Positions 1 to 7,760 of a stretch of 28,802 nt of DNA are shown here, piece after piece. The stretch's first letter is position 1. The number at the start of each line of letters is the position of its first letter. A program made the translations under genes and the position numbers. This DNA is from an uncultured Lachnospiraceae bacterium (GTDB taxonomy: Bacteria > Bacillota > Clostridia > Lachnospirales > Lachnospiraceae). Location: NCBI GenBank assembly GCA_910580005.1, contig CAJTXH010000023.1:1-28802 (forward strand), in the 5' to 3' direction. The notes under the pieces are model-generated. The model was given only the letters and a program-made list of their open reading frames with translations. It was not told where the DNA came from and ran no database searches.

Positions 1-65
1 GACGAAAAAAACGTGTCAAAAATCCTCGGATTTAATTGACTGTGAATAGTAACGGACTGTTACAA
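1..65 (-). repeat. Dispersed repeat, copy B (cut by window edge)
   Basis: The reverse complement of this stretch matches 21195-21258 over about 62 bases with roughly 80-85% identity. The best-conserved core is GTTACTATTCACAGTCAATT followed by AAAT(T/C)CGAGGATTTTTG. The copy may extend to the left of the window. The two copies are in inverted orientation and bracket positions 66-21194. No gene or promoter was recognised between 66 and 151. Confidence 0.75.
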
Positions 66-151
66 ACATACATGTATCTTAATTAAATTACAGTAGAATT
101 GTTCATATGCTTATGGTAAAATAATGACATTAAAATATTTTGAAATTTTTG

Positions 152-180
152 TTTACACCGAACTGGCGTTCTGATATAAT
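152..180 (+). promoter_or_regulatory. Promoter of the nuclease-helicase operon
   Basis: TTTACA (152-157) and TATAAT (175-180) are separated by exactly 17 bases, a near-consensus sigma-A promoter. It lies 38 bases before the start codon of the Mrr-like gene. A LexA-type palindrome fills the spacer (next entry). Confidence 0.75.
160..171 (+). promoter_or_regulatory. LexA (SOS) operator in the promoter spacer
   Basis: The sequence is GAAC-TGGC-GTTC preceded by C, matching the Gram-positive LexA box core GAAC-N4-GTTC without mismatch. It sits between the -35 and -10 elements, so bound LexA would block polymerase. The downstream genes are a nuclease and a DinG/XPD-type helicase, which fits damage induction. 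Binding itself is inferred. Confidence 0.7.
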
Positions 181-218
181 AAACTTATAAATATAAAATT
201 ACAGAAAGGACTACGGTT

Positions 219-785
219 ATGATAAAGCCAGATAAAATTACATTTAAAATTGCGTTTTATATTTTTCTTATAATTGTTGGGCTTTTAATACTTATATTAG
301 CAATTGCAGGGACTAAAAATGCAGATGCAGGGCTGGTATCTGTCTTAATAACAATGTGGTTTCTTTTTACTGCATTTTGTTTATATAAGATTATAAGGGC
401 AAAACACAGGCGCCGTTCTTGCTATAAAGGAGATTATTCTATACATGAACTGGATGAAATGGATGGAATAGACTTTGAACATTTTACATGTGATATATTA
501 ATTGCTAATGGTTTTGAACATGCAGAAAGCACTAAAGCGAGCTGGGATTTTGGTATAGATGTGCTTGCTACTAAGGATAATGTTACATATGCAATCCAGT
601 GCAAAAGATACAGCAGTCTTGTAGGGATAGAAGCGGTACAGCAGGCATATGCAGGACGTGCTTATTATGAGTGCCATGTTGCAGTTGTATTTACAAACCA
701 GTATTTTACCAGAAGTGCCAGGAAACTTGCTGATAAAATAGGGGTTGTGTTATGGGACAGGAATATGCTTTATAATCTATTATAA
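219..785 (+). CDS. Membrane-anchored Mrr-type restriction endonuclease-like protein
   Basis: A 188-residue protein with two hydrophobic segments (about residues 10-31 and 38-58), a basic stretch (KHRRRS, 62-67) and a C-terminal Mrr/PD-(D/E)XK nuclease fold. Visible catalytic elements are FEHFTCDIL (86-94), the acidic FGIDVLA (D114) and IQCKR (Q127, K129), i.e. the D...QxK signature of the Mrr_cat family. The usual glycine-rich GxGDxGID loop is replaced by KASWDFGID, but the catalytic residues remain. An RBS (AGAAAGGA) precedes the ATG. The helicase gene starts 19 bases after the stop, so they form one operon under the SOS-type promoter at 152-180. The nuclease would face the cytoplasm and could cleave modified or foreign DNA or process damage; its substrate cannot be read from sequence. 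Confidence 0.85.
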   Translation: MIKPDKITFKIAFYIFLIIVGLLILILAIAGTKNADAGLVSVLITMWFLFTAFCLYKIIRAKHRRRSCYKGDYSIHELDEMDGIDFEHFTCDILIANGFEHAESTKASWDFGIDVLATKDNVTYAIQCKRYSSLVGIEAVQQAYAGRAYYECHVAVVFTNQYFTRSARKLADKIGVVLWDRNMLYNLL

Positions 786-804
786 TAAAATGAAAGGGAA
801 TAAC

Positions 805-3234
805 ATGTATACAACAAAGATTTCAGTACGCAGCCTTGTAGAATTTATATTGCGCTCTGGCAGCATTACTTCTGCATCAGGGATAAAAGACCCTGATGCA
901 ATGCAGGAAGGGATGCGTATACATAAGATGCTACAGCGGAAGATGGGTGCTGGCTATAATGCTGAAGCTGCACTATCTGTAACAATGCCCGTGACATATG
1001 ATGGTATAAGTTTTGAACTAACTATTGAAGGAAGGGCAGATGGCATATTTACAGATGAAACTGGTACCAGTATAGATGAAATTAAAGGTGTATATAATGA
1101 TATTTCTATAATGGAAGAACCTGTTGCAGTGCACCGTGCACAGGCTCTTTGTTATGCTTATATTTACTCATCAGGACATAAACTGGAACAAATTGGCGTA
1201 CGTATGACATATTGCCATATTCCTACAGAAAATGTACGTTATTTTAATGAAATTATTTTATATAGTGATTTAGAAATCTGGTTTAACAAGCTTGTTAATG
1301 AATATGCCAAGTGGATATCATGGCAGATAAAATGGCATAAAAAAAGGAATGCTTCAATACAGGACTCAGAGTTTCCATTTGAATACCGCAAGGGGCAGAA
1401 TAACATTGTAAAGGGAGTGTACCAGTCTATATTACGCAAAAAGCGGCTTTATATAGAAGCGCCTACAGGTGTTGGCAAAACCATCTCTGTTTTATTTCCA
1501 GCCGCTAAGTCAATGGGGGAGGGGATTACAGAGAAAATATTTTACCTTACAGCCAAGACAATTACAAGAACAGTTGCGGAAGAAACTTACCAAATTCTTT
1601 CAGGCAATGGGATGGCATTAAAAAACATTACTATCACTGCAAAAGAAAAAATATGTATACTTGACAAGCCACAATGCCATCCATCAACATGTGGAAGGGC
1701 ATTAGGGCATTTTGACCGTATAAATGATGCAGTGTTTGATATTATTACCCATGAAGATAATATCTCAAGGGAGGTTATAACCAGGTATGCAGAAAAACAC
1801 AATGTATGTCCTTTTGAAATGAGCCTTGATACATCTATATGGGCAGATGCAGTTACTGGTGATTATAATTATGTATTTGACCCTTCTGCAAGCCTTAAAC
1901 GTTTCTTTGCAAACCAGGCACAAAATAATTATGTTTTCCTTATAGATGAAGCACATAACCTTGTTGACAGGGCACGTGAAATGTATTCTGCAGAATTAAT
2001 TAAAGAGGATTTTCTTGATATTAAGAAGACAACAAAGTTTATAAGCAAAAAACTTACGAATGCACTGGAGCAATGTAACAAGTGTTTGTTAAAATTAAAA
2101 AGGGAATGTGATAATGTTAAGAAGTATGAAGTTAATGATATTGAAGAATTTATATTAAAACTTATGCGGCTGTCTGCGGTTTTTGATGAATATTTCCAGA
2201 ACCAGTCTGCATCTCTTAACCCTATAAAACCAGAAATACGCGAAAAACTTTTAGATTTTTATTTTAAGGTATATGGTTTTTTAAGTATATATGAAATACT
2301 TGATTTTAAATATATTATATATAGTGATTATACAGAAGATGGTTTTTTCTGTCTTCATTTAAAATGCATAGACCCATCTGGAAATCTTGATAATTGCTTA
2401 AACAGAGGAATTGCAGCAATATTCTTTTCCGCTACACTGCTTCCAGTGCGTTACTATATGGAACAGCTTGCAGGAAGGGCAGATGATTATGCAATATATG
2501 CGCCATCACCATTTCCAGCAGATAACAGGCTGTTAATGGTTGCCTCAGATACAAGTACGAAATATACAAGGCGTACACCCTCAGAGTATAAAAAAATTGC
2601 AGGATATATTTATGATTTTATAAGTGCTAAAACTGGCAATTATATGGTCTTTTTTCCCTCATATAAGATGATGGATGATATAGCCTGGCATTTGATAGAA
2701 TATCTGTATATGAACGGATATGCATCAGATGGTATTGATAATTATATAAATAATTCTGGAAATAAAATTTGCTTACACAGGCAGGCTGTATCAATGGATG
2801 AACAGGAGCGTGAAGATTTTCTTTTAAAATTTACAGATAACCCGGGTTATACAACTATAGGTTTATGCATAATGGGTGGGATATTTGGTGAAGGAATAGA
2901 CTTAAAGCATAACAGGCTTATTGGTACTGTTATAGTTGGCACAGGCCTTCCTATGGTGTGTACTGAAAATGAGCTTTTCCGTGAATATTTTGATGAAAAA
3001 AAGGGTTCAGGTTTTAACTATGCATACCGGTATCCTGGAATGAATAAAGTATTACAGGCAGCAGGCAGGCTTATAAGGACTAGCACTGATAAGGGGGTTA
3101 TACTGCTGCTTGATGAGAGATTTCTTAAACAGGAATATATAGAATTATTTCCACGTGAATGGTACCCATATAATGTTGTAAACAGGAATTATATGGGTAC
3201 ATGTATCAGGGAGTTCTGGAATAACCAGGAATAA
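805..3234 (+). CDS. Nuclease-helicase fusion: PD-(D/E)XK plus XPD/DinG-family Fe-S helicase
   Basis: An 809-residue superfamily 2 helicase of the DinG/XPD (Rad3) type with an N-terminal Cas4/RecB-like nuclease domain. The nuclease signature is GRAD (D79), DEIK (E92, K94) and QALCYAY (Q113...Y118). Helicase elements are Walker A APTGVGKT (219-226), four Cys placed like the XPD Fe-S cluster (C284, C291, C296, C335), DEAH (381-384) and motif VI QAAGRLIR (751-758). I chose the ATG at 805 because GAAAGGG lies 6 bases upstream; an in-frame ATG at 745 overlaps the previous gene and has no RBS. The protein probably unwinds 5' tailed or branched DNA and may trim it. It is cotranscribed with the Mrr-like gene behind a LexA box. 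Its stop is directly adjacent to the argJ stop on the other strand. Confidence 0.9.
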   Translation: MYTTKISVRSLVEFILRSGSITSASGIKDPDAMQEGMRIHKMLQRKMGAGYNAEAALSVTMPVTYDGISFELTIEGRADGIFTDETGTSIDEIKGVYNDISIMEEPVAVHRAQALCYAYIYSSGHKLEQIGVRMTYCHIPTENVRYFNEIILYSDLEIWFNKLVNEYAKWISWQIKWHKKRNASIQDSEFPFEYRKGQNNIVKGVYQSILRKKRLYIEAPTGVGKTISVLFPAAKSMGEGITEKIFYLTAKTITRTVAEETYQILSGNGMALKNITITAKEKICILDKPQCHPSTCGRALGHFDRINDAVFDIITHEDNISREVITRYAEKHNVCPFEMSLDTSIWADAVTGDYNYVFDPSASLKRFFANQAQNNYVFLIDEAHNLVDRAREMYSAELIKEDFLDIKKTTKFISKKLTNALEQCNKCLLKLKRECDNVKKYEVNDIEEFILKLMRLSAVFDEYFQNQSASLNPIKPEIREKLLDFYFKVYGFLSIYEILDFKYIIYSDYTEDGFFCLHLKCIDPSGNLDNCLNRGIAAIFFSATLLPVRYYMEQLAGRADDYAIYAPSPFPADNRLLMVASDTSTKYTRRTPSEYKKIAGYIYDFISAKTGNYMVFFPSYKMMDDIAWHLIEYLYMNGYASDGIDNYINNSGNKICLHRQAVSMDEQEREDFLLKFTDNPGYTTIGLCIMGGIFGEGIDLKHNRLIGTVIVGTGLPMVCTENELFREYFDEKKGSGFNYAYRYPGMNKVLQAAGRLIRTSTDKGVILLLDERFLKQEYIELFPREWYPYNVVNRNYMGTCIREFWNNQE

Positions 3235-4479
3235 TTAAGAACGGTAATCACCATTTATTTTAACATAATCATATGTAAGGTCACATCCCCATGCCCTGGC
3301 ACTGGCAGAACCCTGGTTTAAATTTATGTTAATGTAAATTTCATCTTCTGCAAGTATTTTGGCAGCATTTTCTTCTGAAAATACAAGCCCCATACCATCT
3401 TTGCATACTAAAATTTTACCAGCAGATGACTGGAGTTCCACATCAATTTTAAGAACATCAATATCAATATCCGCATAACCTATTGCACAGAGAATACGCC
3501 CACAGTTGGCATCCCCGCCAAATACTGCACATTTTACAAGTGAAGAGCTTATTACGTTCTTTGCTGCTTTAATTGCTGTATTAGTATCAGGTGCACCAGT
3601 ACACTTACATTCAACAAATTTGGAAGCGCCTTCACCATCTGCTGCCAGCATTTTTACCATATCAAGCATTACAATGTATAAAGCCTGTTTAAATATATCA
3701 TAATTTATGCCATCTGCCGTAATCTGGCTGTTGCCAGCAAGCCCGTTCGCCATAACACTGATCATATCATTAGTTGACGTGTCCCCATCAACACTAAGGC
3801 AATTATAAGTAATTTTAACAATATCTGAAAGTGCTTTTTGCAGCATTTCCGTTGTAATAGCAGCATCTGTTGTAATAAAATTAAGAGTAGTTGCCATATC
3901 AGGGTGTATCATGCCACTTCCTTTTGCCATTCCGCCAATATGGCAAGTTTTCCCATCTATTTCAAATTCAACAGCACACTCTTTTCTTACAGTATCTGTA
4001 GTCATAATTGCATTGGCAGCTTCTGTATTGCCATTTGGAGAAAGCCCGTTTACAAGTTTTTGCATATTATTTGCAAATGGTTCAATATATATAGGCATTC
4101 CTATAACACCTGTAGAAGCTATAATAATCTCTTCTGGTTTAATTCCAAGTACATCTGCAAGCAGCCTGCTTGTTTCTTCTGCAATTTCTTCACCATTTGG
4201 ATTACAGGTATTAGCATTCTTGGAATTTGCAATTACTGCCCTTGATATCCCGTTGCTTTTTTCAAGGTGTTTCTGTGTTACAATAATAGGTGCACCTTTT
4301 ACTTTATTCCGTGTATAAACTGCTGCTGTATTGCATGGTGCATTGCTATATATTAAGCCAAGGTCATTCTTTTCCCTTATAGGGTTAATACCACAGTTCA
4401 GCCCGTTTGCAGTAAAGCCTTCTGGAGCACAGACACCCCCTTCAATGTATTTATATCCATCAAATTGTTCTTTTTCCAT
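3235..4479 (-). CDS. argJ: Bifunctional ornithine acetyltransferase / N-acetylglutamate synthase
   Basis: A 414-residue ArgJ. It transfers acetyl from N-acetylornithine to glutamate, and family members of this type can also make N-acetylglutamate from acetyl-CoA in arginine synthesis. The self-cleavage site is KGSGMIHPDMATT, with A196/T197 giving two chains and T197 as nucleophile. NSKNANTC (85-92) and STGVIG (122-127) are also typical. I place the start at 4479 because AGGGG lies 5 bases before it; an in-frame ATG at 4491 would put that RBS inside the gene. argJ stands alone here, without argB, argC or argD, and points against its neighbours. The leader carries CAGAAATGAGG, the same Shine-Dalgarno context as in trpS and purB, but without their hairpin. 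Confidence 0.96.
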   Translation of the reverse strand: MEKEQFDGYKYIEGGVCAPEGFTANGLNCGINPIREKNDLGLIYSNAPCNTAAVYTRNKVKGAPIIVTQKHLEKSNGISRAVIANSKNANTCNPNGEEIAEETSRLLADVLGIKPEEIIIASTGVIGMPIYIEPFANNMQKLVNGLSPNGNTEAANAIMTTDTVRKECAVEFEIDGKTCHIGGMAKGSGMIHPDMATTLNFITTDAAITTEMLQKALSDIVKITYNCLSVDGDTSTNDMISVMANGLAGNSQITADGINYDIFKQALYIVMLDMVKMLAADGEGASKFVECKCTGAPDTNTAIKAAKNVISSSLVKCAVFGGDANCGRILCAIGYADIDIDVLKIDVELQSSAGKILVCKDGMGLVFSEENAAKILAEDEIYININLNQGSASARAWGCDLTYDYVKINGDYRS

Positions 4480-4503
4480 AATACCCCTCATTTCTGTAAA
4501 TCA

Positions 4504-4532
4504 TTTATAGAGTTTTTAATATCGTATTCCAA
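4504..4532 (-). promoter_or_regulatory. Promoter of argJ
   Basis: On the minus strand, TTGGAA (4532-4527) and TATAAA (4509-4504) are 17 bases apart. The -10 lies 24 bases before the chosen start codon, giving a short leader. No arginine-repressor operator was recognised by eye. Confidence 0.6.
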
Positions 4533-4582
4533 AGGCATATTAACAAAAATATAAATAAAATGCAACAAGCAGATTATTATTT

Positions 4583-4628
4583 CACGTACGTTTCATAAAT
4601 TTCCAGTTATTTTGTGTTGTTAAATGTA
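4583..4628 (+). repeat. Shortened relative of the 22915-22972 hairpin element
   Basis: Positions 4598-4618 match 22938-22958 at 20 of 21 bases (core TTTCCAGTTAT followed by TTGTGTT), and TTTCATAAA precedes both. This copy lacks the ACAAGATA part of the left arm, so it cannot form the full hairpin. The prefix CACGTACG also resembles 27071-27078 (CACGTCCG). Confidence 0.55.
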
Positions 4629-4651
4629 CGCAGGGTTTATGTATTTATCTC

Positions 4652-4680
4652 TTGACTTGTATGAGGTATAATGTTATTCT
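4652..4680 (+). promoter_or_regulatory. Promoter region of the radical SAM operon
   Basis: TTGACT (4652-4657) is followed 17 bases later by TATTCT (4675-4680). A better -10, TATAAT (4667-4672), lies within this stretch but has only a weak -35 (TTTATC, 4644-4649). Either would start transcription just before or within the LexA box at 4688-4699. Confidence 0.55.
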
Positions 4681-4687
4681 TTATATA

Positions 4688-4699
4688 GAACTAACGTTC
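4688..4699 (+). promoter_or_regulatory. LexA (SOS) operator of the radical SAM operon
   Basis: GAAC-TAAC-GTTC followed by G is a perfect match to the Gram-positive LexA box core. It lies 23 bases before the start codon, at or just after the predicted transcription start, where LexA would repress. It is the second such box in the window; I found no other GAAC-N4-GTTC by scanning. Confidence 0.7.
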
Positions 4700-4722
4700 G
4701 TAAATGGAAAAGAGGTGTAAAC

Positions 4723-6234
4723 ATGATACTTGAACTTAATTCTGCGTTATCAGACAAACTACGTATTCTATCTGCTGCTGCAAAATATGATGTTGCATGT
4801 ACCTCAAGCGGTGTATCCAGAAAAAGCAAAAAAGGGGAACTTGGTGCAGCAGAGGCAGCAGGCATTTGCCATTCTTTTGCTGCCGATGGAAGATGTGTTT
4901 CACTTCTGAAGATTTTATTTACTAATGAATGTATATTTAATTGTAAATATTGTATTAACCGTTGTAGTAATGATGTGCCAAGGACATCTTTTACACCAGA
5001 TGAAATATGCCAGCTTACAATGGAGTTTTACAGAAGGAACTATATAGAAGGGCTGTTTTTGAGTTCTGGTGTTATGCAGTCACCAGATTATACAATGGAA
5101 TTAATATGTGAAACACTTAGAAAACTCAGGATTGAATATAAGTTTAACGGGTATGTGCACTGTAAGGCAATTCCAGGGGCTTCGCCAGGGCTTGTGGAGA
5201 TGGCAGGATGGTATGCGGACAGGATGAGCGTTAATCTTGAGCTTCCTACAGAAGCAGGTTTAAGGGAGCTTGCCCCTAATAAAACAAGAAAAAATATTTT
5301 AACGCCTATGAGGCAGATACAGGCTGGAATGGCAGAGAGCAGGGCAGTCCTTGGAATGAAGGGAGGAAACCAGAGCTCATACTGGTATACACAAAAACGT
5401 ATGGGCAGAAGCCTTCCAGGAAGTAATGAAAGCCTTGAATCTGCTGCCAGATATACAAGCAGCAATATTACAGTGGAAAATAAAGATAATAATATAAATG
5501 AAAACAGCATTACAGACGTTTCCATAAAAACCAAGGGCAATGTACTGGCACAATGGAACAGGAATGACACCAGCAGGGGATTTGTGCCAGCAGGGCAGAG
5601 CACGCAGATTATTATAGGTGCTACAGGTGAAAGTGATTACCAGATATTATCTGTAACAGAAGCGTTGTACCAGAAATTTGATTTAAAAAGGGTCTTTTAT
5701 TCAGCTTTTGTTAATGTCAATAATGACAGTTCACTTGTTGTTAATGGCGGACAGCCACCGCTCCACAGGGAGCACAGGCTTTACCAGGCAGACTGGCTTC
5801 TGAGGTATTATGGGTTTGCTGCTGGTGAGATATTATCTGAAAACAGGCCATTTTTTAATACTTACCTTGACCCGAAATGTGACTGGGCACTTGGACATAT
5901 GGAGTATTTTCCAGTAGAAATAAATACTGCACCATATAATACATTGCTGCGTGTCCCAGGAATAGGTATAAAATCTGCTGGCAGAATAGTAAATGCAAGG
6001 AAAACAGGCAGGCTGGATTTTAACTCATTAAAGAAAATGGGGGTTGTATTAAAAAGAGCTATATATTTTATTACATGTAATGGCAGGATGATGTATGATT
6101 TCCTGAAAGTAGAAGAGGATTATATAACACGTAACCTTGTTTCAGGTGAAACAGATATTGTAAAAGGGTTTGGGGACAATATTACTTATAAACAGCTTAC
6201 ATTATTTGATGATTTCCAGATTGGAAAAATATAA
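4723..6234 (+). CDS. Putative DNA modification/repair radical SAM protein
   Basis: A 503-residue radical SAM enzyme. The Fe-S motif is CIFNCKYC (C70, C74, C77; CxxxCxxC), followed by a TIM-barrel-like part and a C-terminal helix-hairpin-helix DNA-binding motif with VPGIGIKSAGRIV (411-423). This matches the family annotated as DNA modification/repair radical SAM protein, usually paired with a uracil-DNA-glycosylase-like or DUF4130 protein. Residues about 204-283 are a low-complexity, Asn/Ser-rich insertion before the conserved FVPAGQSTQ (287-295). This makes the protein longer than I expect for the family (about 420). The tail has QLTLF (491-495), which fits the beta-clamp binding motif. RBS AGAGGTG. 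Its substrate is unknown; an SOS box precedes it and the DUF4130 gene follows after 27 bases. Confidence 0.88.
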   Translation: MILELNSALSDKLRILSAAAKYDVACTSSGVSRKSKKGELGAAEAAGICHSFAADGRCVSLLKILFTNECIFNCKYCINRCSNDVPRTSFTPDEICQLTMEFYRRNYIEGLFLSSGVMQSPDYTMELICETLRKLRIEYKFNGYVHCKAIPGASPGLVEMAGWYADRMSVNLELPTEAGLRELAPNKTRKNILTPMRQIQAGMAESRAVLGMKGGNQSSYWYTQKRMGRSLPGSNESLESAARYTSSNITVENKDNNINENSITDVSIKTKGNVLAQWNRNDTSRGFVPAGQSTQIIIGATGESDYQILSVTEALYQKFDLKRVFYSAFVNVNNDSSLVVNGGQPPLHREHRLYQADWLLRYYGFAAGEILSENRPFFNTYLDPKCDWALGHMEYFPVEINTAPYNTLLRVPGIGIKSAGRIVNARKTGRLDFNSLKKMGVVLKRAIYFITCNGRMMYDFLKVEEDYITRNLVSGETDIVKGFGDNITYKQLTLFDDFQIGKI

Positions 6235-6261
6235 GAATGACTGTTTAGGGGGGATGGCAGA

Positions 6262-7053
6262 ATGGAGAAACCTGTAAGGATTTACCAGTGTGAAAACTCA
6301 CCTGATGGAATACTTAGTGCTGTATTTGAGGCAGGAGTATCAGGCTATGGGCATAACTATATAAAAATACAGCCATTAGCCACGGATTACATTTATAATA
6401 TAGAACTTTTTTCAGAATATATAAAAGTAGAAACTTCTGGAAAGAAGGCAGAAAATGTTTTAAAGACAATAGAAAGCAGGATATCATATGAAGCATATTT
6501 TTTTGTAATGAGTGTACTGCTTTCAGAAGATGAGGACAGGGGCAACGTAATATACCAGTTTGTAACATATGGCTTTACTATTGGGCCGGGAGTTACAAAG
6601 GCATTACAATTAGAATGTGTTGCCAGGATATTTGAAATAAAAAGGAGAGTGCACAATGAAGCACACTTTTATAAAGAGTTTATAAGATTTCATGAGGTAA
6701 AAAAAGACCCTCCAGTACTTATGGCTGGAATAGAGCCAAAGAACAGGATATTAACTTTAGTTACAGCCCATTTTGAAGACAGGTTTAATGCGGAATATTT
6801 TATTATATATGATAAAAGCCATAAGGAAGCTTCATTCCATAGTGCAGATGGAAACTGTATGATAAGGATTTTAACACAGGAAGAGGAAAACCGGCTTGAC
6901 AGTTTGCTTGATATTGATGGGAAATATCCAGATTTGTGGAAGGTATTCTTTGAAGCTATTGCTGTAGAAGAACGGAAAAATTATAAACTCCAGCGGGGCA
7001 ACCTTGCTTTACATTACAGAAAATATATGACCGAATTTATGGAAAATAATTGA
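6262..7053 (+). CDS. DUF4130-family DNA metabolism protein, partner of the radical SAM enzyme
   Basis: A 263-residue protein that starts with the typical VRIYQCENSPDGILSAVFEA (5-24). It has the DUF4130 core around PKNRILTLVTAHFEDRF (154-170) and the usual ending FFEAIAVEERKN...YRKYMTEFM. The family is annotated as a probable DNA metabolism protein, encoded next to the radical SAM gene and in some species fused to a uracil-DNA glycosylase domain; no such domain is present here. A strong GGGGGGAT lies 8 bases before the ATG. It shares the SOS-type promoter of the upstream gene. A joint role in repairing or modifying DNA bases is likely from context; the reaction is not known. Confidence 0.85.
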   Translation: MEKPVRIYQCENSPDGILSAVFEAGVSGYGHNYIKIQPLATDYIYNIELFSEYIKVETSGKKAENVLKTIESRISYEAYFFVMSVLLSEDEDRGNVIYQFVTYGFTIGPGVTKALQLECVARIFEIKRRVHNEAHFYKEFIRFHEVKKDPPVLMAGIEPKNRILTLVTAHFEDRFNAEYFIIYDKSHKEASFHSADGNCMIRILTQEEENRLDSLLDIDGKYPDLWKVFFEAIAVEERKNYKLQRGNLALHYRKYMTEFMENN

Positions 7054-7096
7054 CAGTTTATGCTTTAAAGGGTAACATATATGACAGTATTTGCCA

Positions 7097-7120
7097 GGGA
7101 ATGTTTTAAAACATGTTCCC
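7097..7120. repeat. 24-bp near-perfect palindrome before the VanZ gene
   Basis: GGGAATGTTTT is followed by AAAACATGTTCCC, which pair fully except for a short bulge. There is no T-run, so a simple terminator is unlikely. It lies between the DUF4130 gene and the VanZ start. It could be an mRNA hairpin or an operator. Confidence 0.5.
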
Positions 7121-7150
7121 GTAATATTTATATTTAAGATGGGGATTTTT

Positions 7151-7666
7151 ATGGAAAGCAAAATTAACATAAAATGGATTTTAAGGCATATTGCTGTCTG
7201 GATTCCAGCAGTCTGCATTATGGTTATAATATTTTATTTTTCTTCAATGGTGGCAGATGATTCTTCTGATACAAGTATGCCAATAGCAGAACTTGTAATA
7301 CGGAAAATAGAACAGTTTATGGATATCACAATTGATGCCAATTCTGAAAGTTATGGACTGGTACACCATTGTGTGCGCAAGGCAGGCCATTTTCTGGAGT
7401 ATACGGCACTTGGATGTACACTTGTGCTTCCATTTGCTTTTATATGTCCAGAGAATTTTTACAGGCTCAGGATACTGTTATATAGTGAAATATTTGCAGC
7501 ATTTTATGCGTGTACTGATGAGTTCCACCAGCTTTTTGTAGAAGGCAGGGATGGAAATTTTATAGATGTAGGCATTGACAGCCTTGGAGCATTTACTGGA
7601 ATATGTGCAGGTTTTATATTCTGGTGGATTGGCAAAAAAGTTGTGGGAATTGTAAATAAAAATTAA
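7151..7666 (+). CDS. VanZ-like family membrane protein
   Basis: A 171-residue integral membrane protein with about four hydrophobic segments (near 13-31, 84-99, 107-121 and 140-162). It carries the VanZ family signatures RKAGHFLEYTALG (76-88) and TDEFHQLFVEGRDGNFIDVGIDSLGA (122-147). VanZ itself gives low-level teicoplanin resistance, but most chromosomal homologues have no proven role. I use the ATG at 7151 (GGGGAT just upstream). The in-frame ATG at 7091 would run the palindrome at 7097-7120 as coding sequence and adds non-conserved residues. The next gene, trpS, follows after 94 bases containing a structured leader. Confidence 0.85.
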   Translation: MESKINIKWILRHIAVWIPAVCIMVIIFYFSSMVADDSSDTSMPIAELVIRKIEQFMDITIDANSESYGLVHHCVRKAGHFLEYTALGCTLVLPFAFICPENFYRLRILLYSEIFAAFYACTDEFHQLFVEGRDGNFIDVGIDSLGAFTGICAGFIFWWIGKKVVGIVNKN

Positions 7667-7681
7667 TAAAGCATATGGGTT

Positions 7682-7754
7682 ATCTGTACCTGGGCGCTGG
7701 CTGGTACAGATTATATGCCAGGCTTTGGATTGTAAAGGCAGCGCAGAAATGAGG
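7682..7754 (+). ncRNA. Candidate pseudoknot leader of trpS
   Basis: ATCTGTACC (7682-7690) pairs perfectly with GGTACAGAT (7703-7711). Its 12-base loop contains GCGCTG (7694-7699), the exact complement of CAGCGC (7739-7744). The latter sits directly before AGAAATGAGG, whose GAGG (7751-7754) is the trpS ribosome binding site. The purB leader (13578-13645) has the same layout with a different stem sequence. Loop pairing would place a helix against the RBS, suggesting control of translation. I do not recognise it as a known riboswitch class; the ligand is unknown and could be none. Confidence 0.5.
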
Positions 7755-7760
7755 TTTATT

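Noticed and set aside
745..804. Upstream ATG extension of the helicase gene
   Set aside because: It overlaps the nuclease gene, lacks an RBS and adds no conserved residues; GAAAGGG before 805 decides the start.
5088..5603. 171-codon open frame on the minus strand
   Set aside because: It lies opposite the radical SAM gene, has no RBS, and gives a low-complexity hydrophobic translation.
7097..7120. Palindrome as a third LexA box
   Set aside because: It has ACAT before GTTC instead of GAAC at the required 4-base spacing, so it does not match the operator.
7667..7760. T-box leader for trpS
   Set aside because: The leader is too short and has no T-box sequence, specifier loop or terminator with T-run.
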